64,000 bases of DNA from Artemia franciscana (Eukaryota; Arthropoda; Branchiopoda; Anostraca; Artemiidae). The stretch is from the NCBI RefSeq assembly GCF_032884065.1, contig NC_088867.1, positions 45,819,453-45,883,452 on the forward strand, given 5' to 3'. A model generated the notes under the pieces. That model was not told the DNA's origin. It worked only from the letters and a program-made list of their open reading frames with translations, and ran no database searches. Shown in pieces: positions 22,542 to 36,184 of the stretch. A program made the position numbers and the translations under genes. How positions within the stretch are numbered: the stretch's first letter is position 1; each line of letters starts with the position of its first letter.

Positions 22542-22561
22542 TTCCAATTTTCACCCCACCA
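22514..22561 (+). promoter_or_regulatory. Candidate -1 ribosomal frameshift signal at ORF1/ORF2 junction
   Basis: In the ORF1 frame (GTC CAA AAA AAC CCG) the heptamer A AAA AAC occupies 22514-22520, the canonical X XXY YYZ slippery arrangement. After a 10-nt spacer (22521-22530), TGGTGGTGTGA (22531-22541) pairs with TCACCCCACCA (22551-22561) in 10 of 11 positions around a 9-nt loop. A -1 slip at AAC continues as CCC GGA AGC AAT GGT GGT GTG ATT, which is exactly the ORF2 frame. ORF2 is open from 22478, so the slip lies inside the 64-nt overlap. Function is inferred, not shown. Confidence 0.6.
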
Positions 22562-25500
22562 TTAGTGTATAGTGTAATTAGTTCTGCTTTTCCTGGTAAA
22601 AATAAAAATGTTGATGTAACCCTTAGTGACACTATTAGTGACAATTCGTCAGACTCGTTTGTAACTGCGGAGGCTTCCCAGGAAGAAGAAGAAGACTTGA
22701 GCTTTGTTTCTGTTGAGGAAGAAAGTGACTCTGGTGAAAATAACAACAGACAAACCATACTGGACAAAAGCCAACCAGAACCAGCAACCGTAAGTTCTGA
22801 CTTTAGTGTATGTGTTACTAATGTTGACCAGTTGCCCAACAAAATTGATGAACTAAAAACCCTAATTGACTCAAAAAAGTTCGATGTGATCTTACTGACT
22901 GAAGTCTGCCCTAAAAACAGTAGTAACAAACTTCACGATTCCCATGTGAAAATCCCGGGTTACCAAGTTCTCTCAAATCTCTCGTCCCAGGGTTGCAAAA
23001 GAGGAACACTAGCCCTCGCTAAAGCAGGATACAATACAAAGATAATTGATGTTCCTCTCTTTTGCCCCTTTGTTGAGGCAGTTTGCTTTGATCTATGTGT
23101 GCCAGGGAGCCATGTGTCAGAGACAGTCAGAATCGGATGCATCTACAGAAGTCCCTCAGCCCCATCCCAATTTGTAACCGAACAAGCAATAGCAGAAATA
23201 ATATGCACACTAAATTCGAACCTCAAAGGACATCTGCTTATTACCGGCGATTTCAATCTTCCATCTATAAACTGGATAAACGGTTTTGGATATGGTGCCA
23301 CTCCAACCGAACAAGACAAGCAACAGCCTTTCCTAAATTGCCTCAGTGAATTGTCCCTACACCAGATAGTTGACCAACCAACTAGATACAGATTGTTTCA
23401 GCGCCCAACAATACTTGACCTGGTTATCTTGAATGACAAAAGCTTAGTTCAAAGTATTGATTACTCACCACCCCTTGGTAAAAGCGATCACCTAACTATA
23501 GAGCTCATGCTGAAAGTGAAGGTACTTAAGAACAAGCTAGTCAAAAAAGTGTTTGTCGACTACATTGCTATTCGAAATGAATTATCCACTACAGACTGGC
23601 CGAATGTACTAAGTGGCACAGTTGACGAACAATGGACCAAATTCAAGGGTGTTTTACTGAAAGCTCAGGATGCCCACACAAAGACCAGTTTCAAACCAAA
23701 ACCTAGATCCCTCCCCTACATGACAAAAGACATCAAAAGAGAAATAAACAGGAAAAAGAGGTCATGGAAAAAGTTCAGGCAGTCAGGAGACCTGCAGCAA
23801 CACACAAAATTCACCAAGGCACGAAACAAGCTGAGAAACCTCACCAGAAAACTCTACGAAAATCTGGAGTCCAATCTTGCCAAAGAAAGTAAGACAAATC
23901 CTAAAAAATTCTGGAATTATGTCTCTAGCAAGAACCACTCCCGTCGAACTATCTCCAGACTGGTGAAACCCTGTAGCACTACCGTAACCAACATAACTGA
24001 TGTAGCAAACGAACTAAATAGGCACTTTGCTTCAGTTTTCACCTGTGAACCGGAAGGCCCCCTGCCAAACTGCCCGGGCTATGAAGCCCCCACAACGATG
24101 GAGCAAGTCAACATCGACCCCTCCAACATCCTCAAACGGCTTCAAAATCTTGACACGAATAAATCGGCTGGACCAGATCACTTACACCCAAGACTGCTGA
24201 AGGAACTGGCAACCATCATCGCAGGACCACTGTCTGACCTATTCCAAAAGTCTATTAATGCCAAATCTGTCCCATCTGATTGGAAAACTGCTTTTGTGAC
24301 CCCAATATTCAAAAAAGGCAGCAGACTTAAAGCAGAAAACTACAGACCTATAAGTCTCACATCAGTAGTCGCAAAAATCCTTGAAAGAGTGGTCAATGAT
24401 ACAATACTGGAACATCTGAAAGTCAACAATATCCTATCCCCTAATCAGCATGGGTTTCAACCAGGAAAGTCAGTTGAAACAAATTTACTGGAAACATATG
24501 ACATCATTACAGATTTGCTTGACAAAGGATTGCCAGTGGACCTAGTTTTACTAGACTTTGCTAAGGCCTTTGATAAAGTCCCACACAAAAGGCTAAGAGA
24601 AAAGCTTACTGCTGCCCAGTTACACCCCAACCTGGTTGATTGGCTTATGGACTTCCTGTCAGGACGAACCCAGAGAGTCAGGCTATTTGGTGCTGGAGGT
24701 GAAAAGGTCTTTTCCGAGCCCTGTGATGTCATCAGTGGAGTACCGCAGGGAACTGTTCTTGGTCCTACACTGTTCAACATCTACATCAATGATATATTCA
24801 GCGAGGTGGAAAACAAATTGTCTCTCTATGCTGACGACTCAAAGCTATTTGGAGCAGTGAATGTAAAATCCCTGCAAACAGACGTCCAGAAAATCCAGCT
24901 GTGGGCAGACAAATGGCTCTTATCGTTCAATATAAGCAAGTGCAGCACGCTACACTTTGGATCCTCAAACCCATGCGCCCAATACCATATGCATGAACAT
25001 GCCTCCAACTCCGATCCACCCATCAAGACCAGCACAGAGGAACGCGACCTTGGGGTCATCGTTGACAGCCTTCTCAAGTTCCATGCCAACACCATCAAGA
25101 GCGTGTCCCAGGCCAACACAAACTTAGGTCTGATCAAAAGAACAGTTACCAGCAGATCCCCACTAGTTTTCCTGAAACTTTACAAGGCACTAGTCAGACC
25201 CGTTTTGGATTTTGGCATGTGCGCTGCCTTCCCAACATACAAAGGAGATGTCAGGCTAATTGAGGGAGTCCAGAGGAGAGCAACCAAGGCCATCACAAAC
25301 CTTGGAGACAAACCTTATCAAGATCGTTTACGGGCTCTCAACCTCCCTACCCTCGTGTACAGGCGCAACCGTAGCGATATGATGATGACCCGCAAATTGC
25401 TGAACTCATCATATGCCAAGATCCTGCCCATCCACCCAGGCCCCCCACAGTGCACCAGAGGACACTCAAAGAAGCTGTTCAAGCAGTCAGTCAGAACCAG

Positions 25501-25672
25501 GGCCAGAAAAAGTTTCTTCACCAACAGAGTCGTCAACCCCTGGAATGAACTGTGTGAAGCAACTGTCTCAGCCCCCACCCCCGAAGCATTCAAGAAGGCA
25601 CTGGATAAAGAGTGGGCCACGAAAGACTGGAAGTATGAGTGGGACATTCCGTCCTGCTCATACCTGCTATGA
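22538..25672 (+). CDS. LINE ORF2: endonuclease and reverse transcriptase
   Basis: Frame open from 22478 to the TGA at 25670-25672; the listed start is a GTG overlapping the ORF1 stop. Numbered from that GTG the product is 1,044 residues. An acidic Ser/Glu-rich leader (about 25-70) precedes an AP-type endonuclease (about 90-330) with LLTEVC, GDFNLPSINW and SDHLTIELM. The RT (about 490-800) has FKKGSRLKAENYRPISLTSV, LLDFAKAFDKVPH, GVPQGTVLGPTLFNIYINDI and YADD at 764-767. A C-terminal region ends KKALDKEWATKDWKYEW. There is no in-frame ATG before ELMLK in the late endonuclease domain, so AUG initiation would delete the endonuclease. Translation therefore needs frameshifting, stop-coupled reinitiation or a non-AUG start. 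All catalytic motifs look intact. Confidence 0.92.
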   Translation: MIPIFTPPLVYSVISSAFPGKNKNVDVTLSDTISDNSSDSFVTAEASQEEEEDLSFVSVEEESDSGENNNRQTILDKSQPEPATVSSDFSVCVTNVDQLPNKIDELKTLIDSKKFDVILLTEVCPKNSSNKLHDSHVKIPGYQVLSNLSSQGCKRGTLALAKAGYNTKIIDVPLFCPFVEAVCFDLCVPGSHVSETVRIGCIYRSPSAPSQFVTEQAIAEIICTLNSNLKGHLLITGDFNLPSINWINGFGYGATPTEQDKQQPFLNCLSELSLHQIVDQPTRYRLFQRPTILDLVILNDKSLVQSIDYSPPLGKSDHLTIELMLKVKVLKNKLVKKVFVDYIAIRNELSTTDWPNVLSGTVDEQWTKFKGVLLKAQDAHTKTSFKPKPRSLPYMTKDIKREINRKKRSWKKFRQSGDLQQHTKFTKARNKLRNLTRKLYENLESNLAKESKTNPKKFWNYVSSKNHSRRTISRLVKPCSTTVTNITDVANELNRHFASVFTCEPEGPLPNCPGYEAPTTMEQVNIDPSNILKRLQNLDTNKSAGPDHLHPRLLKELATIIAGPLSDLFQKSINAKSVPSDWKTAFVTPIFKKGSRLKAENYRPISLTSVVAKILERVVNDTILEHLKVNNILSPNQHGFQPGKSVETNLLETYDIITDLLDKGLPVDLVLLDFAKAFDKVPHKRLREKLTAAQLHPNLVDWLMDFLSGRTQRVRLFGAGGEKVFSEPCDVISGVPQGTVLGPTLFNIYINDIFSEVENKLSLYADDSKLFGAVNVKSLQTDVQKIQLWADKWLLSFNISKCSTLHFGSSNPCAQYHMHEHASNSDPPIKTSTEERDLGVIVDSLLKFHANTIKSVSQANTNLGLIKRTVTSRSPLVFLKLYKALVRPVLDFGMCAAFPTYKGDVRLIEGVQRRATKAITNLGDKPYQDRLRALNLPTLVYRRNRSDMMMTRKLLNSSYAKILPIHPGPPQCTRGHSKKLFKQSVRTRARKSFFTNRVVNPWNELCEATVSAPTPEAFKKALDKEWATKDWKYEWDIPSCSYLL

Positions 25673-26108
25673 GACATCACCGACTCAACTCAGGAGCATT
25701 CAACAGATCTACAGATCTTAATTTGCTCCGAAGTGCAAATTAAGGTAATTAAGGTAATTAAGGTAATTAAGGTAATTTTTAATTAAGCATTTTTTTTAAT
25801 AAGGCAAAGTTATTTGTATGGTTTGTTGCTCTGGGTAATTGTGGGCCTCTCAGCTATCTTCCAGTATTAATTTAATGTTAAATAATATTGAAATTTTCTA
25901 TTTTTCAATAATATTGAAAGATCCTAGGCAGAGATGCTACTTTCATATTATTGTTGTGTTATTGTATCTTTACCATCATGTTTATCTCTGTATTGTAGTG
26001 AAAGTTTGTTATTGTATGTCTAGGCCTAGTTTTTCAAGCTTGTCTCCCCATGGGCCTATGTCATATATATACATGTATGTGTGATTAATAAATAAATGAA
26101 ATAAAATG
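25673..26108 (+). other. LINE 3' UTR and tail
   Basis: Contains four tandem AATTAAGGT units at about 25738-25774, two AATATTGAAA-bearing inverted segments near 25880-25920 and terminates in AATAAATAAATGAAATAAAA-like low-complexity sequence, typical of CR1/L2 simple-sequence tails and including AATAAA signals at 26087-26095. Confidence 0.65.
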
Positions 26109-27595
26109 AAAAATGAAACACAGAAAGTTGTCCACAAGAAGCCTATTGTTGGTTGTGGAACTATGAGTTATCAAATTTGAAAATTTCATGGACTGATAAA
26201 TTATTTCTTATGGTAGCCAAAACATTAGAAAAAAGTTAGATGTTTTGAAACATCTAAACATGAAACATTTAACATCTACATTAAAAAGTTAGTGTAGATA
26301 GGAAACTGCAGAGTCCTCCACAAGAGTCTAGATCAACAACCACAACCTACACCAAACAAAATTCTTCATCACTGGAGCATCACAAGGATGGAAATCCTTA
26401 TATTGCTCCAAGCTGTGATTTAAGGTGATTTAAGGTGAAGTGAACTAAGTCCTGGCTTAGTGCAAAAATAAGCTAACTTCTGATTTGATGCTGAAAGATG
26501 TTCAAGGCAATAAATAGGTCTGCAGCCCCTTTGCCTTGCCTTTTTCTCTTCATTCCTACTTTTTAGCAGAAGGGTGGACACAAAAATGACCATTTATACC
26601 CTCAGATACCCCTCCCCCTGTTTCTAACTTTTTAATGAAGAGCTATGAATTTTACTCCTTGTTTGAAGTGGAATCATTCAAGGATTTTCAATTTGTACAA
26701 CTGAAAAACAAAAGATCATCCTTCCCCTGTTACCATCTTTAAAGTAAAAAGTGAATGTCTGAGGCATAAATGGGCCTTTAGACTCAGGAAATAATAGGTG
26801 GGCCACTGCCTTACTTTGTTGACATATGCAATTTAAGCAATGAAATACAATTTTGGTAAAAATGCAGAATAGTGACTCTCAGGAGAAGACATACTAGAAA
26901 TAAAAAGAGGTATTTTTAGATTGCTAATTTTATGCTCTTTTATGGTTAAAGTTCCTCCAAAGTCCCCTGATGATCTTATACATAGCCTTAGGACATGTAG
27001 GCAATCTAGCTAAAAAAAAAAGCAAACACAATGAAAGTCTTGCTTTTTAATATGCAGTTTGTTTATATTAATCATATTATCATGTTTCCTTCTATTATCA
27101 TTTACATTTTTTATTCATTTAAAATGGTATTCTTTATTCAGTACAATACTTCAAACTGAACTGGATATTTGAGTCTACACAGCATGACCAGTTTCATAAT
27201 AAATCAATCAATGGAAAGAACAATAAATGCAACCATCAGGAGGAGAGGTGTATTGTCAGGGTAATGAGTATTATGTTGAAACAAAGCAAAATATAATGAA
27301 TCAAAAATGGTACCATTTTCCTTTTTATGCTAGTTCTATATGTACTTGAAGGTAAATATTTATATTAATGGAGCATTCAGATAGCTAAGAAACAAAATTA
27401 CCTCTATAGCCTAATCAAAAATTTATCTTGAATCTAAATATAACATTGCTTATGTTGCAAATTCTATGTTAACCTGACATATCCTTTTTAACCTTAGTTA
27501 AATATAAAGCCCACATTAGCCTATACATTTCCCATGCAATTACTTATTCTGAATTTTGTCATAGTCAATTTAATTTACAGGTAAAGTGACAATGA
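26109..27595. other. BOD1 intron 1, gene-free part
   Basis: AT-rich intron. A short AGGTGATTTA direct repeat lies near 26420. No exon, transposon end or RNA gene recognised. Confidence 0.4.
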
Positions 27596-27772
27596 GGTAA
27601 AATTCTAGTTAATTGACTTCTTGCTATCTCAGAAAGGGTTTAGGTTAGGAAAATGTATGGGTCTACAGGCTAAAGTATGTCTTGGGAAGGTATTTTAAAG
27701 TACCCACCTCCACTCCTTCTCCCTCTAGAGGGCCCTTAAGATAGCAAGAAGTCAATTAACTAGAATTTTACC
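27596..27772. mobile_element. MITE with perfect 34-bp terminal inverted repeats
   Basis: The left terminus (27596-27629), starting GGTAAAATTCTAGTTAATTG and ending TTGCTATCT, is the exact reverse complement of 27739-27772. The 177-bp body has no coding capacity. A diverged relative lies immediately to the right. No clear target-site duplication was seen. Confidence 0.88.
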
Positions 27773-27834
27773 AAATCTAATTCTAAAGATAAGTTTATTT
27801 CTTAGCTATTTGAAAAGCCTGCTCTGTTAATACA

Positions 27835-28211
27835 GAAAATTCTAGTTAAGTGACTTCTTGCTATCTTGGAAAGGGGTTAGGTTAGGAAAATGAAACTTTC
27901 AGGGATGGGTCACAGGCTAAATTATGTCCTGGGAAGGTATTTTGAAGTTCCTACCTCCATTAGCTCTCCCTCTAGAGGGTCCTGACCTTTAAAAATATGT
28001 ATGTTTTAAAAAGTGAAACCTTTCAAACTAGATCTTCTGCTTGAACAAAGTACAACAAAATTTTTTTCAGCTTAAATTTTCAAAACTGTTTCATTTTTTT
28101 TTCAAATGAATTATAGCCTATTTCAGACCATACATTCATTTCTGAAAGTTCTATTTACCTAATTTAAATGCTTTCCAAGGTAGCAAGAAGCCCCAGAACT
28201 AGAACTTTACC
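27835..28211. mobile_element. Second, diverged copy of the same MITE family
   Basis: Left end AAAATTCTAGTTAAGTGACT continues into the same body (GGGGTTAGGTTAGGAAAATG, CTGGGAAGGTATTTTGAAG, CCCTCTAGAGGG) as the first copy. The probable right end, AAGGTAGCAAGAAGCCCC then AGAACTTTACC, matches the inverted terminus with several changes. This copy is longer (about 375 bp) because of extra sequence between the shared body and the right end. Confidence 0.7.
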
Positions 28212-28516
28212 CTAGGCCTAGCAAAGTTAGCTAAATTTTAAATTAGATATGGGGCTTCACAAACTTTTACAAATTCCTCAATAGGAATATTGTATCTAAC
28301 ACATGGCCTATAGCTTGACTAGCCTATAAGCTAGTGAATTTCAAAATTCCTAGTCCAGAAACTTTTCTGTGGTATATCTTATATGAACTTTAATAACTGT
28401 ATATTGTATCATCTATATTTAAACCTAAACGATATTTTTAGATTCCAGCAACTGGTAAGCTACACCCTAGCCTGTCTTCTGTTCAGTTAATTCAAAGCTG
28501 GCCCATTTAATTTTAC
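28212..28516. other. BOD1 intron 1, donor-proximal part
   Basis: AT-rich intron sequence adjoining the exon 1 donor; nothing else recognised. Confidence 0.4.
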
Positions 28517-28645
28517 CTTTGTGTCTACATCAGCTAGACAATCTTTTCTCCACTGATCAAATATTCCTTGAGATTTTAACTGATTAACAATATCTTCAAC
28601 AAGTACAGCATCTCCAGGTTGAATACTTTTTTCATTATTGTCCAT
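28517..28645 (-). CDS. BOD1: BOD1 homologue, exon 1 with start codon
   Basis: Minus strand: ATG at 28645-28643 in good context (A at -3, G at +4), with an in-frame TAA 36 nt upstream, so this is the first usable start. The 43 codons read MDNNEKSIQPGDAVLVEDIV, NQLKSQGIFDQWRKDCLADV, DTK, and end in phase 0 at donor GTAAAA. The L..QG.FD..R.DCLADVDTK stretch is the hallmark of BOD1, and continues as PAYQNL in exon 2. The N-terminal leader is shorter than the Gly-rich leader of vertebrate BOD1. Joined exons give 164 residues, close to the vertebrate protein length, missing only the C-terminal tail. Confidence 0.93.
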
Positions 28646-31600
28646 ATTTTTGTTGCATTCTATAATGACTGACTTTTCTTAATGTTACAAATATAAACGG
28701 TTTCAATTCACAAGAAAATGGAAAAAGAATCAACTTCTTCTCGAAGTATGTTTCATAAAAGAAAATTTTAATGAAAATATTTTTGTAAATCAATCATAAC
28801 TTTCTTTTCCAAAATATTAACAAACTACTGTATATGAGTATTAAACTATCAGTTCCTGAGTGGCGTAATTTCAGAACAGGCTAATCTGTTCTCAACAAAG
28901 AGAAATAAAATCATCAATAAACAGCAGTAGGATGTAAATAAAGATTAAAATTACTTCGGAATTAGACCTGTAAAAAAGTAAAAAAACTTTAACTCAGAGC
29001 TAACTTTTAATGTTATAGCCCCATCATCTCCATTCAATAAAAGCTTATCTGAAGGGGGGGGGGGGGGGGGGGGGAATCCCGAAAATTTGAAAATGGTCTA
29101 TGTTGTAATATTTTTATTTCATTTTTATATGTTTTCGGTGAAATTTATACCGATCTGATGATTTAACTTATGTGTTGGTAAACTTATTTTTATGAGTTTA
29201 AATCTGTATGCCTAAATTAATAAATTAATCTAAGCCAGATTATACTGTAGCTAATAGCCCCGTTTTTCTCAGCAATTCTATCTTCTAATATCTGTTACTA
29301 GAAAACAGCTTTAATGAAAACATAAGGGGTCTAATTTTACCTCTTAAGACTGTTCTATTGAAAACATTTCCCTTCAATTTGCTTTGGCCAGTGGTCTGAG
29401 GACTTTGATGAGACTACCATGAAAGTTCTCTCTTCAAAGTTCTATTTGACAGAAATATTTGATTATTTGCTAATACTAGTGAGCTGTAAGATCTTAGCAC
29501 ATTGAAAAAATGGGCTAATGTATGTGAGTAGTCTATGTGATAATCAGTTACTCAATGGCGTAATTTTGTAGTAATCTATCCCTGCCAAATTGAGACATGA
29601 CAATAGAAAGTATATAATATCATCGATGGACCTTCGAGTCAAGTCAAACTACTTATTTTACCAAACATTTTATTTGACAGCCCAAATCCATACATTCAAA
29701 TGTAAACCTGAACAGAACGAGAAAATTTTCATTGATTGAAAAAGATCTGTGTGGTGACAGCCCTGTCAATTCTCATAAATATAAAATTTCGACATTAATG
29801 TGATGAATTTATTCTTTGTAAATATATTTCCTTTTAGTATATTTGTTTTGAGCATTCCTTATCTTAAATTGGGCTTCTGCCTTATTAGGTTCAACGCGAT
29901 ATTGGCTGGATCTCGATGCTGAAGTTACTACTAGTTTTTGTTGGTAATATGGCATAAACAATAACATAACCCGAGTCTTGAACTTTTTGGTGGTTCTTTT
30001 GCTTTCGTTCACTAATTACAATGAGTCTCTGAGGCTTCACACCTTTTAGTTTACTCGTGAACCTGTGGTTTACACCATCTTCTGTCCACAGACTGAACAG
30101 TCAGATATCCCAATGGTGAAACATATGACTTGAAAAGACTTTATGATCGTAAAACAACCCAAAAACGCCCTTTTTTATGTTGAACTTCATACAATATGTC
30201 ACAATGAACTAGTTACATAATGCTCACTGTTCATCAGAAGTTGAGAGATACCCCTCCCCCCTTTTTTAATGCTCATTCTATTTATTTGAGTTTATTAAAT
30301 TTCTTTTAAAGCCTTTTTTTACTTAATTGGGCTGTAACACCGCTCATATCACTAACTTGTCTTTGGTTTTTATTCGTTTTAATTCATTATGCAAGTTTTA
30401 GCTTTGTTTTTCTCTTTAAACTTTTCAATATGTTGATCTTTATACATTTTTTTATTTATAGTCTCTGAAGTGCGAACTTGGCCCATTTTTGATCATCATT
30501 TATACTTATCTTAGCCAAGTTTAATCTTGGAACTTTGAAAGCCTGTACTTGGTCCAATATATTGCTAAAACCTCTCATTTACGGAATTTTTTTTTTTTTT
30601 TCACCACCAAGGCTATAAAAAAGGATAAATGGGTGAGTACTTAAGACAGCTAAAAACAAGACGTCTTGTTTAAAGTAATTACAGCTTCTTCGTTGATAAC
30701 ATTTTGTCTTCCTCTGGGAAATTAAAATTTACTTAAGTTTTTCTGTTTCTGGGTTCCTGAATAGGTAACTTCAGCCAATTCGCATCAAAATCACGCCCCT
30801 GCAGTGGCGGATCCAGGGCGAGGCGCGGGCGCCCCCCTTGAAAAGGTGGTGGATTTGTAGTTGGGACTGTTTGCTCTGGTTTGGGACGAATTTTTTTTTG
30901 TAATTGGTATTTAATAGTTGAGGTTTTAATAAGTTTTTAATCATTAATACTGTTTCTTTTGGAAACAAGTTTGAAGCAGGGTTTCACTCACTTTGTGCGG
31001 TCTCTGTTAGATTTTACAAATGTTGCATACCGTCAAAAAATATTTAATTAAATTTAGGTTTATCAAGGGAATCTGTCCGTATTACCACAAAAGCCAACAG
31101 GGATGCGAAAATCTTCATTTCGTAATAACAAGCAGGGGAAATTTAAAATCCTAACTTCTTTAGGCTGTCGAGATGATATTTCAGGATTGTACTCTCACAA
31201 CGGGGCTGAAAAGCAAAATGTTCACTTCTTTTTGCTGTAAAAATTTGCTTTCGAGTCTTGTTTTATCAAAGTAGTGTGTTCAACGTAAAATATTAAAGCT
31301 AAGATTAAGAAAACCAAATAATTTTTTTGTTCAATGTTGAATCCTGTAAAACTTTATACTTCATAATTGTAAAAAATTAAATAATTTTCAAAGTGACAAA
31401 TAGATGCATACTATCACTTATGGAGGGAAAAAAAGATAATAAAACGTATCCGTTCAGGGAGAAAAGACAGAAATTCGCAGCATGTGGTTCAGGGGGAACA
31501 TTTCTGGTTGTAGTGGCTTCACATATCAGCTCATGGGTACTCTTGCAATTGAAGCAAAAGTTAACGCCATATTCTTACCGAAATTGCCCCTTACTGAGTT

Positions 31601-32823
31601 GTTTTCTATAATTATACGAACTTTCTTGTGTACTAATAACTGCACTAATTACTGATAAACAAATGCATATTTAGGATCACCATAAATAGCTGATTCTTTG
31701 ATTTAATAGTAGACTCACATACTCTCGTTATTGACAAGGATCGTTATTCCATTACCATTCATTACTATGAACAATTTGATTTTTTGTTGTTGTTCTAACC
31801 AAATCATACAGAAAAATGTTTGTGGAAAACTAGAAAAAGCTCACTCAGTCAGAAATTAGAACTAATGCTTACCTTATTAAAGGTCAGAAACTATTGGCAG
31901 GCAGCCAATAATAAGGAAACACACGTTTTTCCCATGTTTTTTTCCTATTCTGGTCTCTTTCCTTTGGTTTGCTTACAATTACTTCATAGCTCCAAATTTC
32001 CAGGGGGGGACATGCCTCCGCCCTTGCTGGCACGCATGACTACAACACTCTTAGGAGCCTAAGTTATTTTCAGAAAGTGAGAAGCGTCCTTTGATTTTAG
32101 ACATTACAATGTTCTCCTGATGGCAATGAGGTCCAAATCAATTTCAAATTTTATTTTAAGATTTGCCTAATTCCAACATTTCAATGCCTTCTCGTTTAAA
32201 AGAAAAAAAACAACTACTACCACTCCTTCTCAATTAATCCCTACGTGTTAAAGAGAAATACATTTGTAATTCAAAAATTGGGCTCTGTTTAATCAAGCTT
32301 TTCCGTATACCTGGAGTCGCAGCTTTCTTAGTGATAAGGAGTGTAGACAACACATGATAAGCTTGATTCTGCATTATCTGGATAGTCAAAAACAAGAGTT
32401 GGTTATGTTCTGGCACAGAGATACATTAAGATGATATACTTTTTATAAAGCAAGATTTTTCGAGTTTATCATAAGAGCTTGTTGATGAAATTTCTACTCG
32501 ATGTTATCAGAGCAGCACAGACATGAATGTATATTTAGACTTGCATGTCTAGTCACGTGTATGTCTAAACATTAACAACTAGGTGGTCCCCGTTCACATG
32601 TAGAATTCGTTGCTTGGCTGCAACAAGTTACAGCTCAGTATCCAGTTCTTGAGTCTAGAATTTCCATGCTTGAGCAACTGCATGGTCAGAAACACATGTA
32701 TAGGCATGGGTTTTGCTGAAAAGGGCGTGTGGAAGCTGCTTAAGTTTTGTAAGCTCTCATACTCTTTTTACTAATCCCAATGGCTTTACCTCCTGAGAAT
32801 ACCCAGTGAAGGCTGAAATTCTT
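28646..32823. other. Region upstream of BOD1, no gene recognised
   Basis: The first few hundred bases should hold the BOD1 5' UTR and promoter, but I can define neither a TATA box nor a start site. A poly-G run lies at about 29056-29074. A phrase typical of dispersed arthropod repeat ends (GTGGCGGATCCAGGGCGAGG) lies near 30804. Short frames of up to 80 codons have no support. Confidence 0.4.
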
Positions 32824-33374
32824 CATGCGTATCTAGCTAGAATCCCATGTCAAGACACGTGTCTGGCAAGAAATCAATGTCTTGCCAACAACTGTTCACA
32901 ACTAGAATTCATTGGTTAGGTAAAACTACAAATTCGCTTTCAAATGGATTAAAGTCATAATATCTAACCAATGAAAAGAACTTATGCTGGAAAAACTTTC
33001 AAATTGCAATTCCTGCTTTTGTTGCCACTGAGGTATTGGATGAGATAAGCCAGCAATTGGTTTATCGTGCTTCACAATTACGTCTGATGTTGCATATTTG
33101 CTTAAAATGAAAAAAAAAAAGATTAAATGAAGAAACAAAATTAAATTTCAATTTAACACCGTAAATATAGATGATGAAAATAGTGGAACTTGGACACATT
33201 CTGATTGGCTGTAGTCGAAAATCCTACAGTTTTGAGTTTTAGGGTCCAGAACTGGATGCTTGGCAGTAACTTGTTTAGGCAAACACCAAATTTTACTTGT
33301 GAATGGTAGTTGCCAAGACATTGATTTCTTACCAGACACATGTCTAGACATGGGATTCTAGCTAGACACGCATG
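32824..33374. mobile_element. Terminal-inverted-repeat element, about 550 bp
   Basis: About 75 nt at the left end (CATGCGTATCTAGCTAGAAT through CAAGAAATCAATGTCTTG to GTTCACAA) recur inverted at 33297-33374 (TTGTGAATGG ... GATTCTAGCTAGACACGCATG), with around 15% differences. The interior has no plausible transposase, so this looks like a non-autonomous DNA transposon. A related phrase (GCATGTCTAGTCACGTGTA) lies outside at about 32540. Confidence 0.7.
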
Positions 33375-36180
<2,806 letters not shown>

Positions 36181-36184
36181 CACG

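Larger units (their letters stand above)
21180..26108 (+). mobile_element. Apparently intact CR1-like LINE
   Basis: A complete-looking non-LTR retrotransposon in BOD1 intron 1, antisense to that gene. Layout: GC-richer 5' UTR (to 21563), ORF1 with a PHD finger (21564-22541), ORF2 with endonuclease and RT (to 25672), and a 3' UTR ending in AATAAATAAATGAAATAAAA-like tail near 26085-26108. Both ORFs are open with no stop or frameshift, unlike every other LINE in the window. The base composition is much less AT-rich than the flanks. The 5' boundary is an estimate based on the change in composition. Confidence 0.88.
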
